This document shows, in pieces, positions 44,615 to 51,463 of a DNA stretch of 64,000 nt. Position 1 is the stretch's first letter; each line of letters starts with the position of its first letter. The translations under genes were made by a program, and so were the position numbers. The notes beneath the pieces are model-generated. The model was not told where the DNA came from and did not search any database. It saw nothing but the letters and a program-made list of their open reading frames with translations. Source of the DNA: Arthrobacter sp. ISL-65 (GTDB lineage: Bacteria; Actinomycetota; Actinomycetes; Actinomycetales; Micrococcaceae). Where the stretch lies: positions 62,001-126,000 of the forward strand of contig NZ_JAGGPN010000035.1 of assembly GCF_018613795.1 (NCBI RefSeq), written 5' to 3'.

Positions 44615-45033
44615 TGAGCGAGGTTGTAAACCGTCTGGCAGCGGCGATGAATGCCCACGACCTCGAGGCGGCCGCCGCGCTGTTCCATCATGACTACCGC
44701 AGTAGTCAGCCTGCCCACCCAGGCAGGGCCTTCGTTGGCCGTGCGCAAATGCATGCGAACTGGCAGGCGATATTCGCCGGTATCCCGGACTTCCACGCGG
44801 AGCTGCTTGGTTCAGTCGATGACGGGAACACCACGTGGAGCGAATGGCACTGGACCGGAAACCGCGCAGACGGGCAGCGGTTCCGGGCCCGTGGAGTCAT
44901 CCTCTTCGAAATCGCCGGAGGCCTGATAACGGCCGGCCGGCTCTACATGGAGGAACTCGAAAACGAAGAGGAAGGCATCGAGTCAGCGGTGCACTCCATG
45001 TCGGGGCGGACGCCGGAGAAGCCGCAGGACTGA
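44614..45033 (+). CDS. NTF2-like (SnoaL/ester cyclase-type) protein
   Basis: A 139-residue cone-barrel protein: MNAHDLEAAAALFHHDYRSS, a middle strand set (FRARGVILFEIAGGLITAGR) and an acidic C-terminus (ELENEEEGIE). Proteins of this fold act as small hydrolases, isomerases or ligand binders; the specific role is unknown. It is translationally coupled to the small acidic protein upstream. Confidence 0.75.
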   Translation: MSEVVNRLAAAMNAHDLEAAAALFHHDYRSSQPAHPGRAFVGRAQMHANWQAIFAGIPDFHAELLGSVDDGNTTWSEWHWTGNRADGQRFRARGVILFEIAGGLITAGRLYMEELENEEEGIESAVHSMSGRTPEKPQD

Positions 45034-45052
45034 CCCGCCCTATTCGGCGATG

Positions 45053-46072
45053 TCAGGCGTGGGTGGGCTCCTCCACCAGCGCCGTGGCAATGCTGTCCGC
45101 GTCCTCCAGCGCGGCCAAGTAGCGCTCCGCATCGAGGGCCGCCGCGCAGCCGGTGCCCGCAGCGGTGATGGCCTGGCGGTAGCGGTGGTCCACGGCGTCC
45201 CCACAGGCGAACACGCCACTCAGGTTGGTGCACGTGGTGGGCGAATCCACCTTGATGTACCCCTCGCCGTCGAGCTCCACCTGCCCGGCCAGCAGCTCGG
45301 TGCGCGGCACGTGGCCGATCGCTACGAAGAGCCCCGTGGCGGGCTGCGTCCGGGTTTCGCCGCTGCGCGTGTCTTTCAGCGTGACGCCGCTGACCTTGCC
45401 GTCGCCGTGGATCGCCGTGACGGCCGAGTTCCAGGCGAACGTGATCTTCGGGTTGTCCTTGGCGCGCTGCGCCATGATCCGGGAGGCGCGCAGCTCACCC
45501 TTGCGGACGACGACGGTCACGGACTTCCCGAAGCGCGTCAGGAAGGTGGCCTCCTCCATGGCGGAATCGCCGCCGCCCACCACGATGATGTCCTGGTCAC
45601 GGAAGAAGAAACCGTCGCAGGTGGCGCACCAGGAGACGCCGTGGCCGCTGAATTTCTTCTCCTCGGCCAGCCCGAGTTCCTTGTATGCAGAGCCGGTGGC
45701 CAGGATGACCGCCGGGGCCTCATAGGTTTCGCCGCCGCCCGTGACCACGCGCTTGAGGTGGCCCTTGAGCTGAACCTGGGTGGCGTCGTCGAACACCACC
45801 TGCGCGCCGAACTTTTCGGCCTGCTGCTGCAGGCCGTCCATGAGCTCCGGGCCTTGGACGCCCTCCGGGAAGCCCGGGAAGTTCTCCACCTCGGTGGTGC
45901 TCATCAGTGCGCCGCCGGCCGTGACCGAGCCCGCCAGGACCAGCGGCTTCAGGCCCGCCCGTGCCGCGTAGATGGCCGCGGTGTAGCCGGCCGGGCCGGA
46001 CCCGATGATGATCAGCTGCTCGGTGCTGGTCTTTTCAGCGACGGCGACCTCCGGCTTGGCGTTCTTGCTCAC
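45053..46072 (-). CDS. trxB: Thioredoxin reductase
   Basis: A 339-residue flavoprotein started at GTG 46072 after AAGGAG. It has FAD motif IIIGSGPAGYTAAIYAARAG, redox pair WCATCDGFF, NADPH motif VVGGGDSAMEEA and C-terminal FACGDAVDH. It transfers electrons from NADPH to thioredoxin. Being the last gene of the ars operon, 38 bases after arsC, it can feed the thioredoxin-dependent arsenate reductase encoded next to it. Confidence 0.92.
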   Translation of the reverse strand: MSKNAKPEVAVAEKTSTEQLIIIGSGPAGYTAAIYAARAGLKPLVLAGSVTAGGALMSTTEVENFPGFPEGVQGPELMDGLQQQAEKFGAQVVFDDATQVQLKGHLKRVVTGGGETYEAPAVILATGSAYKELGLAEEKKFSGHGVSWCATCDGFFFRDQDIIVVGGGDSAMEEATFLTRFGKSVTVVVRKGELRASRIMAQRAKDNPKITFAWNSAVTAIHGDGKVSGVTLKDTRSGETRTQPATGLFVAIGHVPRTELLAGQVELDGEGYIKVDSPTTCTNLSGVFACGDAVDHRYRQAITAAGTGCAAALDAERYLAALEDADSIATALVEEPTHA

Positions 46073-46110
46073 AGTTAGCTCCTTCTCTTCGGGCTCATTC
46101 ACGGGGGCTG

Positions 46111-46545
46111 CTACTGGGCGTCGACGTGGCGGGCGGGCAGCAGCTCAGTGACCAGGGCTTCGATCCGGGTGTGGATCTCGTCGCGGATGGGGCGCACGGA
46201 ATCGATGCCCTGGCCCGCGGGGTCCTCCAGCACCCAGTCCTCGTATCGCTTGCCCGGGAAGTACGGGCACTCGTCGCCGCAGCCCATGGTGATCACGACG
46301 TCGGACTCCTTGACCGCCTCGGTGGTGAGGACCTTGGGGACCTCGGTGGACATGTCGATCCCGACTTCGGCCATGGCTTTCACCGCGGCCGGGTTCACTG
46401 CTTCCGCGGGCTGGGAGCCGGCGGAGCGCACCTCGATCGCGCCCCTGGACAGGCTGGTGAGGAACGCGGCCGCCATCTGGGACCGCCCGGCGTTATGCAC
46501 GCAGACGAACAGGACGGAGGGCTTCTTGGCGGGGTCGGCGGTCAT
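46111..46545 (-). CDS. arsC: Arsenate reductase (thioredoxin-linked, LMW-PTPase fold)
   Basis: A 144-residue protein with the phosphatase loop FVCVHNAGRSQMA (C-x5-R) and the downstream MGCGDECPYFPGKRYEDW with the second and third Cys and DP (EDPAG) acid. It reduces arsenate to arsenite. ATG follows TAGGAGA. It lies upstream of trxB and downstream of the microprotein gene. Confidence 0.92.
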   Translation of the reverse strand: MTADPAKKPSVLFVCVHNAGRSQMAAAFLTSLSRGAIEVRSAGSQPAEAVNPAAVKAMAEVGIDMSTEVPKVLTTEAVKESDVVITMGCGDECPYFPGKRYEDWVLEDPAGQGIDSVRPIRDEIHTRIEALVTELLPARHVDAQ

Positions 46546-46687
46546 GGTGTTCTCCTAGGTTGGTGGTCTGTAGGGCGGGATCGCGGAAAGAAGCGCCTGC
46601 CTGCCCACAGCGCCGCTTACACAAGTGCAACAAGAGCAGGCAGTTCAATCAAGAGCCGGTCAGTGGCAGCGCGGCAGTGGCTGAGCG

Positions 46688-46719
46688 GCGCCTGCCCGTC
46701 GTCTAGGGCGGGCAGGCGC
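46688..46719 (-). promoter_or_regulatory. Perfect 11-bp hairpin in the ars operon
   Basis: GCGCCTGCCCG and CGGGCAGGCGC flank a 10-base loop, 26 bases downstream of the microprotein stop. There is no T-run, so it may stabilise the upstream message or attenuate, giving different levels of aquaporin/microprotein and arsC/trxB. Confidence 0.6.
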
Positions 46720-46745
46720 GTGGATGTTCTGGTGTGCGGGAGCGG

Positions 46746-46802
46746 TCAGCAGCAGTCCTGGCCGTCCTCGCAGCACTCGTCGTCGCAGCAGCCGGAGTTC
46801 AT
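46746..46802 (-). CDS. 18-residue Cys-pair microprotein of the ars operon
   Basis: The frame reads MNSGCCDDECCEDGQDCC, then TGA. Three Cys-Cys pairs are separated by Asp/Glu spacers; six of 18 residues are Cys. It starts 20 bases after the aquaporin stop, with a purine-rich site (GGAGGGGGTGAAGGG) just upstream of ATG. Vicinal thiols bind arsenite tightly, so a metallothionein-like arsenite buffer or chaperone is a natural idea. It is inferred from sequence; a chance frame is possible, but position, ribosome site and composition argue against that. Confidence 0.6.
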   Translation of the reverse strand: MNSGCCDDECCEDGQDCC

Positions 46803-46822
46803 CCCTTCACCCCCTCCCTTGG

Positions 46823-47533
46823 TCAGCGGGATTGGTCTTTGGCCGGCGGGTACTCGCTGGCCGGCGCAGGCGCTGCCGGCGCCGGGTACAGGGCACGTAC
46901 CAGCACGAATCCCACGGCACCGCCGAGCAGCTGGGCCAGAATGAAGCCGGGCGCAGAGGCCGGGGCGATGCCCGCGAAGGTGTCCGTGATGGTCCGGGCA
47001 GCGGTTACGGCAGGGTTGGCGAAGCTGGTGGAACTGGTGAACCAGTAGGCCGCGGTGATGTAGCCGCCGACGGCGAAGGCCACCCGGTCCGTCCGGCCCG
47101 AGCGGAGGGTGCCGAACACGATGACCAGCAGCCCCGCGGTGGCGATGACTTCGCCCAGCCAGAGCCCGGCGCCGGTTCGTTCATGGTTTGAGAACGTCAG
47201 GGCGTCCAGCCCGAACATCAGGTTGGCCAGGACGGATCCGGCCAGACCGCCCGCGAACTGTGCCGCGATCAGTCCCGCCGCGGTCCGGGTGTCCAGCATG
47301 CCCAGCACCCGCTCGGCCAGCGTCACCACAGGATTGAACGACGCCGATACCGGCTGGAGCGCCACGATCAGCGCGACCAGTGCCGCGCCCGTGGCGAGGC
47401 TGTTCTGCAAAAGCTGCAGCCCGACGTCGTCCGGTGACAGCCGTGACGCCATCACGCCGGAGCCGACGACGGCCATGACCAGAAGAGCTGTCCCGGTGAA
47501 CTCGGCAGCCGCGCGCCGCGCCAGCGTGCTCAT
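46823..47533 (-). CDS. aqpS: MIP/aquaglyceroporin of the arsenic operon
   Basis: A 236-residue six-helix channel with two NPA-type loops: FNPVVTLAERVLG (NPV) and FANPAVTAARTI (NPA). The ATG overlaps the ArsR stop (ATGA). In similar operons AqpS conducts arsenite out of the cell, replacing ArsB/Acr3; none of those exporters is in the window. The longer frame upstream to 47704 overlaps arsR and is rejected. Confidence 0.85.
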   Translation of the reverse strand: MSTLARRAAAEFTGTALLVMAVVGSGVMASRLSPDDVGLQLLQNSLATGAALVALIVALQPVSASFNPVVTLAERVLGMLDTRTAAGLIAAQFAGGLAGSVLANLMFGLDALTFSNHERTGAGLWLGEVIATAGLLVIVFGTLRSGRTDRVAFAVGGYITAAYWFTSSTSFANPAVTAARTITDTFAGIAPASAPGFILAQLLGGAVGFVLVRALYPAPAAPAPASEYPPAKDQSR

Positions 47534-47886
47534 TTGCTGTGGCCCCCGATCAGGGCAGCCAGGTTCGCCAGGGCATCGGTCCGCGCCCGGTAGTACACCC
47601 ACACCCCCCGCTTTTCCCGCTCCAAGAGGCCGGCCGCGTGGAGGACCTTCAGGTGGTGGCTGATGGTGGGCTGCGAGAGATCGAAGGCGCCGTTCAGGTC
47701 GCACACGCAGGCCTCGCCGCCCTCATGCGAGGCCACCAGCGACATCAGCCGCAGCCGCACCGGGTCCGCCAGCGCCTTGAGCAGCGGCGCAATGCCTTCC
47801 GCCTCGGACGCGGACAAGGGTTCCCTGGACAACGGCGAACAGCAGGCGACCGCCTGGACCGGGGTGAGTTCCAAATTCATAGACAC
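47530..47886 (-). CDS. arsR: ArsR-family arsenite-responsive repressor
   Basis: A 118-residue winged-helix protein. It has EACVCDLNGAF (CVC arsenite motif), recognition helix LSQPTISHHLKVLHAAGLL and wing GVWVYYRART. An extra N-terminal CC pair (VACCSPL) could be a second site. GTG 47886 and ATG 47880 are both possible and both would be nearly leaderless. First gene of the arsR-aqpS-microprotein-arsC-trxB operon. Confidence 0.9.
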   Translation of the reverse strand: MSMNLELTPVQAVACCSPLSREPLSASEAEGIAPLLKALADPVRLRLMSLVASHEGGEACVCDLNGAFDLSQPTISHHLKVLHAAGLLEREKRGVWVYYRARTDALANLAALIGGHSK

Positions 47887-47888
47887 AC

Positions 47889-47921
47889 GTAAATATTTAC
47901 ACTCATCTATGTCTTAAGCAA
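47889..47921 (-). promoter_or_regulatory. arsR promoter and operator
   Basis: On the minus strand, -35 TTGCTT (47921-47916) and -10 TAAATA (47899-47894) are 16 bases apart. The -10 lies inside the perfect palindrome GTAAATATTTAC (47889-47900), an ArsR-like operator position that blocks polymerase. Confidence 0.7.
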
Positions 47922-47926
47922 GATGA

Positions 47927-47987
47927 AGTTTTTGTACAGCTGTCGCGATTTCGAGGGCATTTAGCGCCCATCATCTGTACAAAAACT
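47927..47987. repeat. Perfect 13-bp inverted repeat upstream of arsR
   Basis: AGTTTTTGTACAG (47927-47939) and CTGTACAAAAACT (47975-47987) are exact inverse complements separated by 35 bases. The pair lies between the divergent arsR promoter and the serine-hydrolase gene. Resembles terminal repeats of a small mobile unit or a recombinase site; nothing else of such an element is left. Confidence 0.7.
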
Positions 47988-48131
47988 CGCAGGTCCGCGA
48001 ACCGGGCACAGCACCATTACCGGCTGCCTGGTATCCATTGCTGGCTTCGGGTGCGGGGTCCACTATAGAGAAGAGCGGCAAGGCTCGCACCGACGGCAGC
48101 GCCCGTGGCCTGACGGATCTAGGGGGCACTC

Positions 48132-49777
48132 ATGGACAAGACCGGCTCTGTTTTTCCAAACCGACGTGCTGTGCTGAAGGCAGCCGGGATTGGGGCGGCC
48201 GGTGTTGCCGGTGCACCCCTTCTGTCCGCTTGCACGGGCGTACCCACGCTGGCTACGCCATCGGGTTCGGCCTCCCTGCTCCCGGCCCCGCCGGGACAGA
48301 TCGCACCATTGCTGGACGGGCCGAAAGTCACAAATGCCTTGGCCCAGCTCGACGGATTGATCCGAAATGCGATGGAACAGACCGGGCTGCCGGGAATGGC
48401 CGTGGCCGTGGTGTACCAGGACGAGGTGGTGTACTCCAAAGGCTTTGGGGTGCGGGAGGTCGGCAAACCGGAGGAGATAAGTCCTGACACGGTGTTCCAG
48501 TTGGCATCCGTGTCCAAGCCCATGGCGTCCACAGTGGTGGCAGGGGTGGTGGGGCGGCGCATGATCAACTGGACCGACCGCGTCATCGAACATAACAAGA
48601 ACTTCGCGCTCAAGGATGACTACGTCACGAAGAATGCGAGCTTTGCCGATCTGTTGTCACACCGCAGCGGACTGAAAACGGGGTCCGGCGATCTGCTGGA
48701 AGACCTCGGATTCGATCGTGCGTACATCCTCGGGCACCTCAACCAGGAGCCCCTTGACACGTTCCGGTCCAGCTACAACTACAGCAATTTCGGCTATACG
48801 GAAGGCGGCCAGGCAGCAGCCGATGCGATGAAAATGTCGTGGGAGGATCTGGCAGACGAGATTCTTTTCCGGCCGCTGGGCATGTCCGCCAGCAGTTACC
48901 GTCACTCGGCCTATGAGAAAGCGTCAGACAGGGCAACCATTCATGTCCCGCTCGGGAACAAGGTGTGGGCAGCAAAACACCGTCGCGATGCCGATTCCGA
49001 GGCCCCGGCCGGGGGCGCGAATTCATCAGTGCGGGACTTGGCCAAATGGCTCCGGCTGCAGCTCGGCAAAGGCAGTTACGAGGGCAAGCCCGTTATTGAT
49101 GCAGATGCCCTCCAAACAACTCACGTCCCCCATACAGTGTCCGGGCCGGCGTCGGCACCGGCCGCCCGCTCCCGTTTCTATGGGTTGGGCTGGAATGTCT
49201 CCTACGATGATCAGGCCCGTGCCCAAGTTGGGCACTCCGGGGCGTTCAATCTCGGCGCAGCCACCGCTGTCTCCATGCTTCCGGGTGAACAACTGGCAAT
49301 CGTGGCCCTGACCAACGGAAGACCGCAGGGAATTCCTGAAGCAATTACGGCGGCTTTCTGGATACTGCGCAGCACGGATCTCCCACGGTGGACTGGCTGG
49401 CATTCACCGCGGCCGTCTTCAAACAAATCGATGAGTCCGAGAAACCTAAGATCGACTACACCAAGGTTCCGTCTGACCCCGCTCCTGCCAGGACAAACAG
49501 TGCCTACACAGGAACATATGCGAACTCCTACTACGGCCCGCTTGTAGTCCTCGAGCAGGGCGGCAAACTGGCCATGAGAATGGGACCGCCTGGCAGTCCC
49601 ACAACATTGCCGCTCACCCACTTCGACGGCGACACCTTCAGCTTTGAATCCATCGGAGAGAACGCCAACGGCCTGGCCGGTGCACTGTTTGCGGAAACAG
49701 TCCGCGGGTCGTCGCCCCGCGTCACCCTGGACTTCTACGACAGAACCGGGCTGGGAACATTCACGCGGACCTCCTAG
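48132..49777 (+). pseudogene. Tat lipoprotein serine hydrolase (class C beta-lactamase fold) with one-base frameshift
   Basis: The N-terminal Tat signal (NRRAVLKAAG) with lipobox LLSAC precedes a beta-lactamase-type domain with intact nucleophile motif SVSK (Ser126), YNYSNFGY and GHSGAFNLG. The frame shifts at about 49350: FLDTAQHGSPT should follow, but the DNA reads TTCTGG, one C short. The C-terminal 110 residues (DWLAFTAAVFKQIDESEKPK to FTRTS) lie in the next frame and end at 49777. The read-through frame adds a wrong tail to 49547. Confidence 0.85.
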
Positions 49778-50200
49778 GCTAGGGACTCGTAGCGGGCAAA
49801 GTCCGTAGGCTTACTGCACACTGTCAGCCCGTGGCCCATCGGCCTGCTGCCAGCTAGCAGTCATGGAGAGCACGGAACAGTCTGTCGCCTTGGGCACCGC
49901 CAGAGGTCGCATTGCTGGCGCTGAAAAGGGGTCAATCCCGCAGTCAGTGCGCGACAGGTGTCCCACGCGTTGCAGACTGCGTGGCTGCGCGATTGGGCTG
50001 CAGGGAACGCACGATGATGTTCTTGGGGCTTAACCAGTCTCCGTGAACGCGGTCTCCTGTTTCCTTCTTGGCTGAGTGACGTGGCATTCAGGGACAACGC
50101 CCCATCTCCTTGTCTCAGGAGGCAGCAACTTCTGGGACGCCGCTTCCTTTGAATGCCTCCCCAAATGAAGAACGGCGGCGAGGAGTGCTGGCGCCGGACT
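49778..50200. other. Intergenic stretch without a recognised gene
   Basis: About 420 bases with no supportable frame. CATTGCTGGCGCTGAAAAG at about 49910 has the look of an insertion-sequence edge, but nothing else supports that. Confidence 0.35.
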
Positions 50201-50218
50201 ATGCACTCAGTGTATAGA
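50201..50218 (+). promoter_or_regulatory. Probable PadR operator at the padR promoter
   Basis: ATGCACTCAGTGTAT (50201-50215) has dyad core CACT-C-AGTG, and a TATAGA -10-like hexamer (50213-50218) abuts the GTG start at 50226, leaving at most a very short leader. Operator and autoregulation are inferred. Confidence 0.5.
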
Positions 50219-50225
50219 TTGAGGC

Positions 50226-50753
50226 GTGAATAATTCCCTCACCCTGCTGGGACTCCTAAGCCGCGAGGCAAGCTACGGTTACGACCTCAAGCACTCCTAT
50301 GACCGCTACTTTGGTGCCGGTAAGGCCCTGGCTTTCGGCCAGGTGTATTCCACCCTGGCCCGCATGGTCCGTGACGAGTTGATTCGGGCCTTGGGTGAGG
50401 AGACCGGGGGTGGTCCGGACCGGAAGAAGTACGAGATCACTTGGGCCGGCCAGAACAAGGTGCATGAGTGGCTGTTCACCCCCGACGTTCCTTCGGAGTC
50501 CTTGCAGAGCAACCTCTTTGCCAAGACCGTGATCGCGTTGCTGCTCGATGACGATGCAAACCGGTTGCTGGATCTGCAGCGGATGCGGCACATGGCTCGT
50601 ATGCGTGAATTGACCCGGCTGAAGCAGGAAGCCAATCTTCTCCAGGTATTGCAGTGCGACCACGGTCTGTTCCACATTGAAGCCGACCTGCGGTGGATCG
50701 ACCTCACCAGTGCCCGCCTCACCCAACTGAAGAAGGAGCTCCAGAGCGCATGA
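50226..50753 (+). CDS. PadR-family transcriptional regulator
   Basis: A 175-residue protein with N-terminal winged helix (LTLLGLLSREASYGYDLKHS, FGQVYSTLARMVRDELIRAL) and a helical C-terminal dimerisation domain. GTG start. ATGA overlap with the ABC ATPase: the regulator and transporter are one operon, typical of a drug- or peptide-responsive permease. Confidence 0.88.
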   Translation: MNNSLTLLGLLSREASYGYDLKHSYDRYFGAGKALAFGQVYSTLARMVRDELIRALGEETGGGPDRKKYEITWAGQNKVHEWLFTPDVPSESLQSNLFAKTVIALLLDDDANRLLDLQRMRHMARMRELTRLKQEANLLQVLQCDHGLFHIEADLRWIDLTSARLTQLKKELQSA

Positions 50754-51463
50754 ACACTAACGAGAATGCGGCGCCCATTCTTAGGGCCCGCAGCCTGCGG
50801 CACTCCTTCGGGCAAACTGACGCGCTGCGCGGGATCGACCTGGACGTGCAGGCTGGTGAGGTGCTCGCCGTGATGGGTCCGTCCGGATCCGGCAAGTCCA
50901 CACTGCTGCACTGCCTGGCCGGGGTGCTGGTCCCGGACCAGGGTTCCGTGGACTACAGTCCGGCCGGCCGGGCTGGGACTGCGATCAGTACTCTCGCGGA
51001 GCCGAGACGGGCACGTCTGCGGCTGACCGACTTCGGATTTGTCTTCCAGTTCGGCCAGCTGCTGCCTGAGCTCTCGGCGGCCGATAACGTCAGCATCCCA
51101 CTGCTCCTGTCCGGGACCAGACGTCAGGATGCGCTGCGCCGGTCCACGGAAATGCTGGAACGCCTGGGTCTGGACGGGTTAGGCGCCAAGTTGCCAGGTG
51201 AATTGTCCGGAGGCCAGGCCCAGCGCGTCGCCGTTGCCCGGGCGATGGTGACGTCCCCTGCCGTATTGTTCGCCGATGAACCAACAGGTTCACTGGACTC
51301 CTTGGCATCAGAGAATGTGCTGACGCTGATGCTTGAGCTTGTCCGGGAAGCGGGCACCACGGTCGTGATGATCACCCACGATGCGCGCACCGCCGCGTAT
51401 GCGGACCGGGAAGTCATCGTACGCGATGGTGTCATCGCCGCCGGTTACCGGGTGTCGGCGTGA
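50750..51463 (+). CDS. ABC transporter ATP-binding protein (MacB/LolD type)
   Basis: The 237-residue product has Walker A GPSGSGKST, Q-loop FVFQFGQLLPELSA, signature LSGGQAQRVAVARAM, Walker B LFADEPTGSLDS and switch His ITHDARTA. ATGA overlaps with both neighbours' ends. Partner is the FtsX-type permease that follows. Confidence 0.92.
   Translation: MNTNENAAPILRARSLRHSFGQTDALRGIDLDVQAGEVLAVMGPSGSGKSTLLHCLAGVLVPDQGSVDYSPAGRAGTAISTLAEPRRARLRLTDFGFVFQFGQLLPELSAADNVSIPLLLSGTRRQDALRRSTEMLERLGLDGLGAKLPGELSGGQAQRVAVARAMVTSPAVLFADEPTGSLDSLASENVLTLMLELVREAGTTVVMITHDARTAAYADREVIVRDGVIAAGYRVSA

Noticed and set aside
49905..49960. Possible insertion-sequence edge (GGCGCTGAAAAGGGGTCA)
   Set aside because: No matching second end, transposase or target duplication is visible.
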